A stretch of 49,175 nucleotides of DNA from Hofstenia miamia. Its lineage: Eukaryota; Xenacoelomorpha; Acoela; Hofsteniidae. Below, in pieces: positions 11,072-23,600 of this stretch (within the stretch, counting starts at the first letter, position 1; every line of letters starts with the position of its first letter). Location: contig CABFPE010000133.1 of assembly GCA_900660155.1 (NCBI GenBank), positions 142,411 through 191,585 of the forward strand, read 5' to 3'. Made by a program: the position numbers and the translations under genes. Below the pieces are notes generated by a model. It did no database searches. It saw nothing but the letters and a program-made list of their open reading frames with translations, and was not told where the DNA came from.

Positions 11072-11482
11072 TAATCCAATGACTAAAGTAGTTTTTTAGT
11101 AGTTTCTCAGAAAGCATAGCGCCTATAAATCATTTAAAGTTTTCTCGTTCAAATAACCGAACTGTGCATACAATTATCCGATTTGTATTTTTGTTACGTC
11201 TAATTGAATTACACATTTTAGTTTAATTTTCTAAAAAACTTGTCAAGTAGGCTTGGGTCTCAAATGTACACACGCATTTTTGCATGATTGTAGATTTTAT
11301 TTTTAAGGTAGAATAATTTGCTTAGTTAAAGCATGATCCCCAATTGTACACAGGGCGTTGGTAAAATTGAAGTACAAGAGCAGATTCAAGAGTGATTTGG
11401 ATAAATTGGCCCACCCCCTTTTCTATTTTGCACCTATTCACACAAACTAAATTTTATTTTGAGAGCCATTACGTTTTTTTAA
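11072..11482. other. Intergenic, nothing recognised
   Basis: AT-rich sequence between the MITE and the P-element fragment, without gene signals I can support. Confidence 0.5.
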
Positions 11483-11862
11483 TTAAATTGAAAAATGTAA
11501 AAATGCTTGGTTTCTGTATACATAGCCTAAAGCAGTAAAAGTTTGACTTGTTAAACCTGGCAAGTGAGAATCTTTCCATCTAGAAACCCATTTCGCGAAA
11601 TACAAAAGGTAATTGTAGTTATCACTATCTTCTGCAATCCCTCTTGATATTCGTTGGGGGTGAATTGCAGATTTTGAATTAACTATACTCCACCATACGT
11701 AGATTATCTTAATAAATTCCGCAGTAGTTGAGCCGTCTGACGATTCATTAAAATATTGTACTAAGGCTGTAGCATTTCTTATATCAAAAATAGCCAAGGC
11801 CAACTTAACACTGAGCTTGTTCTGACTAGGATTAACTGCTGTTTCACTCAACAAAGGAGCTT
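11483..11862 (-). pseudogene. P-element (THAP9-like) transposase fragment
   Basis: The minus-strand frame of about 125 aa contains NPSQNKLSVKLALAIFD, matching the 'F.KM.V.LA.Q.FS.SV' block of P-element/THAP9 transposases. It continues with TTAEFIKIIYVWWSIVNSKS (the 'TA.FI...N..FD.LNSR' block) and PGLTSQTFTALGY, a signature of this family. The THAP DNA-binding and catalytic regions are absent. It ends in a stop at its 3' side and is cut by a 1-kb gap about 110 bp upstream. It is a dead fragment, or possibly one exon of a larger copy continuing into the gap. Confidence 0.8.
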
Positions 11863-11972
11863 TTCTTAATTAACACTTTAGACTGCTATCACGATGAAAT
11901 AATCTGGGAAGAAAAGCCCAATTAGCTTTTGCCTTTTCCAAACAATTTATTGAAAAAACATCAACATTATAA

Positions 11973-12972
11973 NNNNNNNNNNNNNNNNNNNNNNNNNNNN
12001 NNNNNNNNNNNNNNNNNNNNNNNNNNNNNNNNNNNNNNNNNNNNNNNNNNNNNNNNNNNNNNNNNNNNNNNNNNNNNNNNNNNNNNNNNNNNNNNNNNNN
12101 NNNNNNNNNNNNNNNNNNNNNNNNNNNNNNNNNNNNNNNNNNNNNNNNNNNNNNNNNNNNNNNNNNNNNNNNNNNNNNNNNNNNNNNNNNNNNNNNNNNN
12201 NNNNNNNNNNNNNNNNNNNNNNNNNNNNNNNNNNNNNNNNNNNNNNNNNNNNNNNNNNNNNNNNNNNNNNNNNNNNNNNNNNNNNNNNNNNNNNNNNNNN
12301 NNNNNNNNNNNNNNNNNNNNNNNNNNNNNNNNNNNNNNNNNNNNNNNNNNNNNNNNNNNNNNNNNNNNNNNNNNNNNNNNNNNNNNNNNNNNNNNNNNNN
12401 NNNNNNNNNNNNNNNNNNNNNNNNNNNNNNNNNNNNNNNNNNNNNNNNNNNNNNNNNNNNNNNNNNNNNNNNNNNNNNNNNNNNNNNNNNNNNNNNNNNN
12501 NNNNNNNNNNNNNNNNNNNNNNNNNNNNNNNNNNNNNNNNNNNNNNNNNNNNNNNNNNNNNNNNNNNNNNNNNNNNNNNNNNNNNNNNNNNNNNNNNNNN
12601 NNNNNNNNNNNNNNNNNNNNNNNNNNNNNNNNNNNNNNNNNNNNNNNNNNNNNNNNNNNNNNNNNNNNNNNNNNNNNNNNNNNNNNNNNNNNNNNNNNNN
12701 NNNNNNNNNNNNNNNNNNNNNNNNNNNNNNNNNNNNNNNNNNNNNNNNNNNNNNNNNNNNNNNNNNNNNNNNNNNNNNNNNNNNNNNNNNNNNNNNNNNN
12801 NNNNNNNNNNNNNNNNNNNNNNNNNNNNNNNNNNNNNNNNNNNNNNNNNNNNNNNNNNNNNNNNNNNNNNNNNNNNNNNNNNNNNNNNNNNNNNNNNNNN
12901 NNNNNNNNNNNNNNNNNNNNNNNNNNNNNNNNNNNNNNNNNNNNNNNNNNNNNNNNNNNNNNNNNNNNNNNN
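11973..12972. other. Assembly gap, exactly 1000 N
   Basis: A round-number run of N, a placeholder of unknown true size. Any reading frame through it is meaningless. Upstream ELP2 exons are expected in or beyond it. Confidence 0.99.

Positions 12973-13031
<59 letters not shown>
12973..13031. repeat. (TTA)n microsatellite at the gap edge
   Basis: About 19 tandem TTA units directly right of the gap and about 30 bp before the ELP2 exon. This low-complexity tract probably caused the assembly break. Confidence 0.97.
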
Positions 13032-13034
<3 letters not shown>

Positions 13035-13060
13035 AATAAGTATATCAGTCTCTCATTTAG

Positions 13061-14831
13061 GATGAAATTTCATGCACGTTTCTTGCAAGCAACAACTCTC
13101 ATAAAAGAGTAATCTGGGATTGTTGTTGGATATCTGACAGCTCTCATTTCATTACAGCATCTAGGGATAAATCCTTACGAATTTGGAAAATAAATCATTG
13201 TAACGTTGGAAGTAACAGGTATGCTTTTTGTTATTTAAATGTAGTGTTATTATTGAATACAAGGAGTGCTCGAAAAGTAGTGCAATTTTTTGGTTAGAGG
13301 TAATTTATAGAAACAAATTAAAAATATATGGCTTCAATGCACTTGGAAGTTCTTCTTTGATAATTGCAAATGGCCAAGAGTCCAAGGGTGTCGTGAAGTT
13401 TCAACTGCGCACAGATGTAAAACTGATTATGCTTCTTCATTAAATTTATTTTTAAATATTTTCTTTTTAACGAACTTCTTTTTTACAAATTCATAGGTAA
13501 TTCAGAAGACGAATTTGTTGAAGGTGCAGAAATGAAATGAGAGGTGAAATTTGCTCATGAATGGTTTGGCTGAGAGACTAGTTCCATTTAATTGATTTCT
13601 GATACCAAAGGCAATTAGTGACGGAATGAATAGTGTTTAGAGGTGCAACTTGGTTTATTTTTGGACAGCTCTCCAAATATTAAAATTTTAAATATTAATA
13701 TCCTATTTTATAGTTTTTGACCAAATTAAGATTGAGCGGTATTCACACATTCGAATATGCCATTGTTTTATTAAGTGCATGAAATATCATTATTGCAGGC
13801 CCCCCTTTAAAAAATTTTCAAATGAGAATCTTACTGTCTATGACAGTAAGTCATTTTGTTATACACCCAATTGGATACAATAAAGAAAAAATATCCAGAC
13901 TGTAATTTGGATCAGTTTGAGAATTTAATAGTTTTCATTAAGTTTTGACTCATATTAATATTTTGTATTAAAGATCAATTCACTAGTTTTTGAAGAATCC
14001 TTTCAACACGTTAACAGCTAAACTGAGAGAAGAGTTCCATTTATTCAACATTTGTTTATAGAAATGCTATTAAGACTTTGTTTTAATGTAAATTTTTAAT
14101 TTTCTGTGGCATTTACAATCCAAAATTATTTGTAAAGGGCTTGATTTGTGATCTTGTAGTATAATACTATTTAATCAATACAAATCAAGTGTTTCATTTT
14201 TGAATTTTTACGATCCATAGGTCATGAGCGTAGCCTGTGTTTTTGTATTTCAATCATATTTTCGGCTTCGCTTTTGTATTGGTAATGATATTCATTACAC
14301 GTTATATTTAACCTGCAATTAAATGAATACTTGATCAGGGAGTTCAAGAGATCGGTGCTTGTCGAAACGTATCTGCTATTGATTGTAAATTTTATTTATA
14401 TATATGCATTACTGTAACTTTACAGTTCTTAAAAAATATTAATTATCTTAAACCTTTATCCTACATTTATATACTAAATACATTTGTTAATGTAATTGTG
14501 CGTATCTTTGCTATATTTAAAATCTCCATTTAGCGAAATCGTCTCCAGTACGGGAATTCATACATTTAATGAAGCGATCACTGCATGTGATGCTCGACTT
14601 TGCAATGATCGGCTCTGGATGATTGCTGTTGGGCTTGAAAATGGTTTAGTTATGGTTTTAAGCTGGAATCCTAATGCGGAAAACAATCCTACCTCAGTCA
14701 TTGAGTTAGATCAGCCTCATTACGGTTCTGTAAATTGTGTACGCTTCAAGCCTCAGTCGCTTACCTCAACATTGGCCACATGTGGCGAGGACAATTCAGT
14801 GAGAATATTCCAAGAACTTAAAAATAGTTGA
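13061..14831 (+). CDS. ELP2: Elongator complex protein 2, last two exons found (3' partial gene)
   Basis: The exon at 13061-13218 follows TTTAG and ends phase 2 before GTATGC. It encodes a WD40 repeat with RVIWDCCWISDSSHFITAS followed by RDKSLRIW. The intron is 13219-14533. The exon at 14534-14831 encodes ITACDARLCNDRLWMIAVGL ... GSVNCVRFKP ... LATCGEDNSVRIF and ends in TGA. The AG|C junction restores a Ser codon and keeps the frame. The order 'IIW.CDW.PDS..F.T.SRDK' then 'ITA...AVGLE.G' then 'CGED..V.I' is that of the C-terminal propeller of ELP2. ELP2 is the double-WD40 scaffold of the Elongator complex, which modifies wobble uridine in tRNA (family knowledge). The first roughly four fifths of the protein must lie in the gap or be misplaced. 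Confidence 0.88.
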
Positions 14832-14836
14832 ATAAA
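14831..14836 (+). promoter_or_regulatory. AATAAA overlapping the ELP2 stop codon
   Basis: TGAATAAA: the hexamer begins on the last base of the stop codon. If used, the 3' UTR would be only some 10-30 nt. Another AATAAA lies near 15129. Confidence 0.5.
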
Positions 14837-17129
14837 TTTTTAATTATTCAGTCTTATTGACTTTATCTATCAGTGTTGGATGCCATTTACCCTAGTATCT
14901 ATGTAAGGTCAATGTTTTTGTAGTTACGGAGTAAATGAGCTTAACAATGATGTAATGTTTGCTTGTGCATTCGTATTTCAAAGTCTAGACATTTATCACG
15001 TGAAAATAATGGAATTTTTCAACTTTGAATCTATATGTCGACGTCAATGCTACAATATATAATTTATTCATTTATTTAGTTTGCATTTTCAAATGTTTCT
15101 GAAGGAACGAAAATATTCGACCAAGGCTCAATAAATTTTGCCAAGATATTTATATTTATATGTGTTTCATTGCAAATTTGAATGTCTGAAATAAGATATA
15201 TTGTAGTCGTTGATCATAAATGATATTTCATATTTTTGATCTTTATTGATGTTTGTGCCAAATTTCGAATTTTGACTTTCGGGATCCATTTATTTTCACC
15301 GTAGTTTTTCAGTAGTGTTTTTTCTATGTAAAAGCAAAGAGCGTATATCGGCATGAACCTGACTTCCTTCGGGAACCTTTTCGATTTTAGCCCGTTATTC
15401 AATTCATTTATTTGTATGCTTAGATTTGAGCATTCTACAAAATTTAGGGGTGTTTCTATTAGTTAGGTTTGGTTCGTAGCATATGCAGATAGTGTCGCAG
15501 CTGGTGGGCTCGCTTAATTATGATTTTTAGGATAACTTTTCCTAGTCCCTTCCCCACTTTCATAAACAGCTTCAAGTCAGTAAATTCTACGATCCAAATG
15601 ATAATTTTGCATTGTTTCGAAATGTCATCGCAATGCGATAAATTATATTGCATCGCATTAAATTAACGTCGACATTAAAAACCTTGCATATCATACCCAT
15701 ACAATTAGGCTATGATTCGATAATTCATTCGATTACAATGCACCCTTACTTACTTACGGTTTTGTAATTATGAGATACATGGAAGATCTGATCATTTAGT
15801 AATGCGTCAACGAATTGAAGGATAAAGTTATTAGGGATTTCTTCAACACTTTGTTCATTTTTCTATGTACAATATTTTTCTACATTTAATGTATATCCCA
15901 CTCTTTTTAGTTATTAACGATTTCTTAATTTAATTGTGTAAAGCAGGGGTTCTCAGGCTTGCTCGGACGATTCACCCCCTTTACCATTTATTAAAATTTC
16001 ACTCACCCCCTCTTTTCCAATATTTCAAAAATTTCAATGTATCCTAGATGTGGCTACTATGAATTTACAATGTTCAGCCCAGGGCATCTTCAGTAGGCCT
16101 TTCCTTCTGGATTATAGTTCACACCCTTACACCACAATTTGACCCTGAGGTGTTTTTGCCACAATGATGACCCCTGGTGAAAATCAAACTTTTTTTGCGA
16201 TGTGCTTATATGAAGTAGTATCATGAGTGTTTTGATTTCACTTTTTAATTAATTTAATCTAAGTTGAAAGTTCGAGTGTGTATATGAATTTGAAATTTGT
16301 TCATTATCTAATGTTATTTTCTTCTCTTAAATGATTTTTGTATGAAAATTGTTTATTATATATAATGTGCAAAATATGCATTACGTTCATTATTGCTTAG
16401 AATTCGGTGGGTCTATATTTTTGACATCGATTTATGCAACATATTGATACTTGTACACATTATAATGTACTGTCTTTCTAAGAACATGAACGTCTATAAA
16501 CTAGAAGTGTAGAAGGATTGTGCAATGGTTAAGAACTTTTCGAAACATCCAAGCGGTATATCAATCGAGCTTCTCTGATTCGGTTCCGCAATCGAGCTCA
16601 TAAAATTTATTGCATGATATGAAAAATTTTGCTTTATTACTTCTCGGAAAAATTAGGCGTTTTTATAGTCAGAGTTTCTTCGTTTATTAACTTGTCATAA
16701 GGGTCTGGATCCATAATTTATTGATCCTAGTCCCATCTCATTATCGGTCCACGAAGTATTCCGGTCCCGCAGTATAACTTTTCAATACAATTAGTAAAGA
16801 ATATTCATAATGAAATGCTTTCTCCTAATTTCCACAGTTTTAGTCCCATTGCCAAGGGAATTAATGGTACCGCGGAACCCTTTACATCCGGCTTTGAATT
16901 TGATTTCGATTTAGATATTTACTCCATAATCTCAAGCGATATTTCATAAGGGAAATGGTTTTTTCTAAGTGTTTTTGAAATCCTGATGTTATTCTTACAG
17001 TGGGGTTTACTTATTTTTATAATAGTTATTAATATGTAGTGGTGGTATAAATTGCATGATTTTTTGTAATTTTTTATTGCAATTCTTTTTGCTAATTCTA
17101 CTGAAAGTTCATGCGTTCATTTGTTTTAG
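14837..17129. other. ELP2-NTE intergenic region; hAT-like terminal sequence at 15953
   Basis: No gene is supported. At 15953 the sequence CAGGGGTTCTCAGGCTTGCT with following CACCCCC blocks resembles the terminus of hAT-family non-autonomous elements. I found no matching opposite end. The frames at 15214-15653 lack any family signature. Confidence 0.45.
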
Positions 17130-17604
17130 ATGAATTTTGATATATACAAACTTTGGCATGACTTAATTGCTTGGCTGTATGAAAAATCCTTTATTACAAG
17201 TTTTAAAGGTCATGACATCAACGTCGTAAGTAAATCCATTGAAAGTAAGTGATTGTACGATTTTTATTTTAGACAATATTACTTTTATCACTATGCATTG
17301 TTTTGGCCACAATTATAATAGCTGTCTCTATCATCAAAGGCTATCAGAAAACTTGTGAGTTAATTCAGAAAGTTAGTTATATTGTTTTGAATGTTTAGTA
17401 TCGGATCAACTAAATCTATTGCGGCGAGAAACTGGTCCAAAGTTTAGAAAACGGGACAAGCTTGCCTTCTATGGAAAGAAAATGTTGCGCAAGGTTCGCC
17501 TTTGCACTCGTATGCTCATTGATCAATGTTTAGGTTCAAAACATTTCTCAAACGATGGAGAAGCGCAGGCGCTCTTTAAAAAATACAGCCATTCAAGCAC
17601 ATAG
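17130..17604 (+). CDS. PNPLA6/7: NTE exons 1-4: membrane anchor and basic juxtamembrane segment
   Basis: The ATG at 17130 follows GTTTTAG directly, so it starts either an internal exon or a trans-spliced message. Exon 1 (32 aa) is amphipathic. Exon 2 encodes a roughly 20-residue hydrophobic helix ([18 protein letters not shown]). Exon 3 has [18 protein letters not shown], the family hallmark after the anchor. Exon 4 encodes [17 protein letters not shown]. Introns are 47, 44 and 40 nt. Removing the 40-nt intron (17494-17533) is required, because without it the frame hits TAG at the end of exon 4, and with it the phase fits exon 5 (AG|A, Arg). The start ATG is supported by similar placement of the anchor in fly swiss cheese. 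Confidence 0.9.
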
Positions 17605-20600
17605 GTATCACATTAAAATATAACAAAAATGAGTTGTATCGATGCTTCATATCTTAAACCTCGCAATATAAGTAGAACTCGTAGCTTAATTATGAAATAT
17701 AGAGAAGTTGAAATAAAAGAATCCCAAAAAATCTATTTTTATTAAGAATAATCTTAACTTATTTTATGTAAGATAAATGCCTCTAAAGTGATTAGTACAT
17801 CTGTTTTATTGAATGAAATACCCTTATTGGAAGTTCATAAGTTCATGGAAAATTGGAACCGCATAATTTTCCATGGAAAGTAGGAAGCAGATAGAAATAT
17901 TTACTAAATTCTTGCTTTTCAAATTAATAGTTAAAAAATTACTTCATGCATTAAAAATCGAAATTAGGATAATGATTATATATAATTCGAAATGGAAAAA
18001 GCATCTCTAGATGTTATTATTGATCTTGAGCTTGATATAGGTCGTATTCTTCCGAATGATAAGATATAACTCAGTAATAATGTATTGATAATTATCCGTA
18101 TTCTTAATCTTTTTCATGTATCTATCATCATATTTTCTAAACATAGTGCCTATAAAAAGCTTTTGGATAATTTTGTGACTCTCAAATTAATATTGTTGTG
18201 CAGGTAGCACTTCTCAATGAGGAACAAGTGGCGATAGAATAGTTTCTAAATTTTGCTTTTCAGAATACAATTGAAAAAGCGAAATTTAGCTAAAAAATTG
18301 ATTAATTAGTTGAATAATTCTGTTTGAATGCATTTGCTAATTATATTCTGTCATGAAACAGAAAGATAATGAAAAAAAGATTTTCCGGGAGACAATGTTA
18401 AAAAAACAGTTAAAACCGGCTTTGTGATTTGAAATATGTTTATTGGAATATTTTTGCTGTATAATATTTAAATATTTTTTTAATTTTGTTCAGTTCTTAT
18501 TGTATTCTTTTCGTAGGGTATATAGTCAATTTAAGTATTTGTAAAATGTTTATTTACTCGTTTATATTATAAAATCTTGTCAACATTATGGCGAAATAAA
18601 CAATTATAAAATATATCATAGAATAAGAGTCTATTTTTCTTAAATTACAACTTTCAGCAGTAATTTGGTAGTCTTAATCTGAACCCAACTTTACATAAAT
18701 TTAAATCTTAAAAAGTGTTTATAATCGTTGCAAAACGAAATAAATTTGATTTGTTCACTGGTGGAAAATTTTGGCAAAAATTTCTGATGAGAAAACTGAT
18801 GAGAATAGGAGCGGAATTCGATTCCCTTAACAAGCCTGAATTAGTATGTTTTTGAAATTGATTTTAGAATTTGTTTTTCTCGAGTAGTTTTTTAAATTTA
18901 TTTAAAAATTTAGTGGCCATGTGTAAATAATCATAAAAAGCCCATTTGTATTGCTTATTCTAGTAATGGTGAGCCTTAATAATTAAATGATGTATAATCA
19001 CTAGGGCTGTCATAGGTAGATAGTCAAAATTTGTTACGCAAATTCACTTTGAAATAAAATTCTAAAGACTCTCTAAAGTTGTCCGGCAAATAATTCACAG
19101 AAAGTTTATTCATTAAAATTTGTGGTTAGATTAATAAAGTCAAGTACTGAAAAAATGATAAAAATTCATAAAAATAAAGTACCATTTTTAAGGCAAGCAA
19201 AAATACACTTAAAGTGAATCCCTTTTATGCAAAAACTACCAAACCATATTTTACATATCAGCTGGGTCGGTATTCTTTTATCGGCCTTCTGATAAATATT
19301 ATTTTGGAAATGATGACATCTTATCAGTAATATATCGTGCATTTGTGGAGCGTGACCAATATTTAGACAGCATACTTTTAATGCAAATTGCAAATACACT
19401 TTGTTGTCTTAATCTTCTTCATTAAGTTTGAATAAAGGATCTATGCGTTTGTCATATTGAGTTTTTTAAGCGGCCATCGATAGTTTAGCAAGTGAATTGA
19501 TATAACTTGATATGGTGCATTTATGATTAATTAGAATTGCAAGCGAATCCAAATTTTGGTATACTGTCAACTGTCAAGGATTTTAGGAAATTCTAATCGC
19601 ATTCCCCATTCTTTTCTTTAAGCCTCCAGACTATTTTAATATTGTTGAGACATAAAGAATTACCAAGTTTCATTAGGAATTGACATTTTTATTTAAGGAA
19701 CATTTTCACTGTTTTGTAATTCATCACATAAAACGTCTTCATGCATTACAATACGTTACTAATGTAATGAAGTCAACACTCATGTTTGCCTCTCTTGTAA
19801 GACATGGTATGTTCCATCATTAATTTTGTTACCTTTGATGGAATTATGTCATAAATAGATATTGTGTTCTTTTAAATGCTCAATTTTCACTCGCATTTTA
19901 TATCGAATAAAGAATTAATATATAAAAGAGAACTTTTGTTTCCTCACTACCTGCATTTGTCGAAAAATTTTTACTTGACCAATTGTTTGACAAATTATAT
20001 GATTTGGTTAATTAAATTGAATAAATTGCATATTTCTTTGTTCATTTAATTCGGTCCTCATTTGAGTGTAAATGTCTATTTGTACCCTGTTGACCTAATC
20101 ATGTAATAATGATGATAAAATGCCTAATTTGTACAATTTAACATTAAAAAACATTTGAAAATTTTACGCTAGTAGAATTTTATTTTAAAAAGTAAGTGAG
20201 CGATATTCTCCAACAGACTGGTCGTTTAAAAAAGATATACATTAATTTTCTAGTTGCCTTTTAAAGATTGTTGATGACTCTTGGAGAATACTATTCCAGA
20301 TGGGGGGAAACGTGTTTCCCAGTGACCAACTTATTTATTAATATAGGATGATCGTTTTGATGCTAGAAAGGGATTCAAATAGCATTTGAAAATTTCTGGC
20401 AAATATGATCCGTTTGTCTGCTTTCGAATCCATTTAATCAATCTGCATTGAAATGTTTCTGCTTCGGAACTTAAATGGGCAAGTGATTGCAATCTTAAAA
20501 TGATGCTATTTTAGGAAGATAAATTAATAAATTCAGTAGAATTGATTTATAGCGACCATGCAAAGACATCAAACATGTTTTATTCACACGTGGGATTTCT

Positions 20601-23600
20601 CGGTATCAGTTCTCTTTTAATCCATTAGTCATGTACACTTTGCATGCTTAATTGTGTTTAGAGTTCTTCGTTTTAAAAGTAGAGATAATCCGGAACCTCG
20701 GTTGAAGTTCAAAGAACCACCATCCAATTTACTAGAAGCGGATACTCTTGCATTGGAAAATTCTGATTTGCCTTTGGAGATGGTATACTTATTGAAGAGT
20801 GTGAAAGTGTTTGGTTATTTGGAGAAACCGCTTTTTCTTGAAGTGTGCAAGAGCCTTGAGATTAAGCACATCCCCGCAGGGTTTTATTTATTCAAAAAGA
20901 ATCAGGTTGGTTGGGCGATTTACGAACTTTCAATTTAGAATTTTTTTAACCTTTAGATGGATGATTCTATATATGTTGTACAGTCTGGTAAAATATGTGT
21001 TTCAGTGGTGGAAAATGATGTGGATTATGTAATGAAGGATGCCGGTCCTGGTGAGAGTATCTTTTCTCTGTTGTCTGTGGTGGATGTTCTCACTGTAAGT
21101 ATTTTTAGTTTTTTTCAGATCCTTAATGTGACTCTTCCATTCATTTTAATGGTATCTTGCATAAAACATTGTTGTTTAGGCAGTATTCATTGATAATTTC
21201 ATTTTGACTTTAAAATGACTAGGGATTTTTTAACACCTTCAATGGCGTCTCGAAATACAACTTAAATGCTCATAACTTTCGAATTATTGAAAATACCCAA
21301 AATCTGATGGCATCACAAAATTGAGGAGTTTTTCCTCTCTCATTTACGTTTTAACACCATGGTGCCATGATCTTTGCCTTTGTGCCTTTGTGAACAGTGC
21401 ATCTCAATAAGACTTGAGTGGTTTATCTACACAAAAATAAGTTGTTGAGGTTAGTTATTGCTTTAGACACCTGATTATTTGAACATTGGGGTATGAAGAG
21501 AATCTTTTTAAAAAATCGGAATTTCGATTATAAATGTTCATCTTTCCAAGTATTTAATTCACAGCAATACACTTTAGTACAAATTTTAAGCTTACATGGA
21601 AGCTCGCTCATCAATTGATGTATCAATATCCAAAAGTTACCGAAGTTCCTAATACTTTTGGAGACATTGCTTGAAGACACAGGAAAAACAGTTTGACATA
21701 CTAAAAGGACACCGGGCAGCTTAAGTTTAAATAAAATATTCCATTTAAAAGTAAATACCAACATATTTGATATTTTTAGGGGCATCCCTCTACGTATAAA
21801 GTGGTCCATGCCAAAGCTCTTTGTGACTCAACAGTGTTAATGTAGGTTTTATTTTCTCTACTTTAAAAAAATTTTTCTAGTGTCCCAATTGAAGCTTTTA
21901 AGACTACATTCAAGCAGTATCCAGAAAGTATGGTCAGAATTATACAGATTGTAATGGTTCGCTTACAACGTGTCACTTTTTCTGCACTTCACAGCTATCT
22001 TGGACTTTCAAATGAGTTGATTGTTCCTGTATGTTCTCTTGCTAATATTGTAGTTTATCATCGATATTTTGCTGTTGGAATAATGAAAGTGCATTATTTA
22101 GGAAATTGTTCAAGAACCGGGGGCAAAAGCTAAAGTAGTTGAGATTGCAAAGAATCGCCAAACAGAGCGTAAGAATATATTGATATTTTAGTGATACATT
22201 TATTCATTTCTCTTAACATGAGAAAAATATGTATATCGATTAGTACTAAAAATGGCTCAAAAGTCATTTACTGTTTTAAAAATTGTTTAGAATTTCTTAT
22301 TTGTCGAAACAAAGAATTATATCTATATGTTTAAAGAACAATATATGTCATTTAATATGTATTTAAGACCATTTAAATTTCATTATTATTCCTACTACTC
22401 TGTAACAGTCTTTGTTGAGCTTATAAACCTACTGATTTCAACGGTTCATCTGGAACGTTCGTAGGAACTTCTAGTACAGTCATTTCCAGTTCATAAATGT
22501 TCTGAAGTTTGTTCTTGTTTATCCTTTGTCCACCCCTAAATTGAAAAGTTGCAGGGAGGAATTTTCGCTGTGGGTTTTGCGACACACTTGATCACTTGTT
22601 GTATCCAGCCTTTTCCAATACCGTTCGCCATTCATGACATTCTACGAGATGAATGACTCAATAACTGCCCTTGAATTGATATCACATCGAACGATGATTC
22701 TTGGATGTTCCATAATTTTTATTACTGAGGACCATCTCTCCACCAGAAGTGACAATTGTCTCGATTTTCGAGTCCTCCAACATGGATTAGGGTTTGACCT
22801 GAACAAAGAATGCGATAAACAAAGTTTCGTCCTCATTGTTTCAATCGCACATCATTTCGCTAAGCTCCGTCTGCTATCGCAATCTGCTGAAATTTTCTGG
22901 CCAACTTAAATCCAAGTAACTTTCTCAACAATTATGTGTCTGATAGCTAATTCTGTTGTATGCACTTCACCAATTGATTTTGAAGGATCTTCTGAAAAAG
23001 AATTATCAGCTTGCACAATAATTGATGGCTGTCGAAAGCAACAGGACTGATTGGCAGTCATGCTTGTCCTCCACCATCATTGATTTGGTACAACGAATCC
23101 CGAAAACCCCATTCGTGCAGCAATCTTAGCTCGATCTTACTGTGAAACTGAAATTGTAAGAAAATTAGTATGCCAAATGACAATATTTTTCAAAATTTTT
23201 ATTTGATGAAATATAATCTAATCAAAAATAATCACAAAAAAAGAATAATAAAGTTAGATTTTTGTGGCACCTTTGACAAAGAATGCACCTGAAAATTATA
23301 TTTGTAAGCGCAAAAGCCAAAAAATATTTTTTTGAAATGAATTTGTATGGCTTATTTGGTTTCCGATATATGGGCCTCGCATTTTCAACGAGAGATTTTT
23401 GTTTCTTCAACCATAAGTTACAGTGCTATTTTTGTAGTTTTTGCTATTTTTCAACCTTAAGGAGTCAAGCATAATGATTTAAAAATACTTATTATGAAGC
23501 TGATAGTTCGTTTTGGTTTATGTATAGGGTGACTCAAAAAAAATGTCCGTTTGGTGATCAGAGTTCTACGTAGTTGATATTGCTGGTATTTCATATCTAT

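Noticed and set aside
11929..13032. A 367-codon open frame
   Set aside because: It is an open frame only because it runs across 1000 N and a TTA microsatellite.
15941..16240. A complete hAT MITE starting at 15953
   Set aside because: Only one terminus resembles hAT; no inverted partner or target duplication was found, so only the terminus is noted.
22634..22909. 91-codon frame, repeated at 24069-24344, as a duplicated gene
   Set aside because: No known motif, overlapping frames on both strands, and the repetition is explained by the tandem duplication of the segment.
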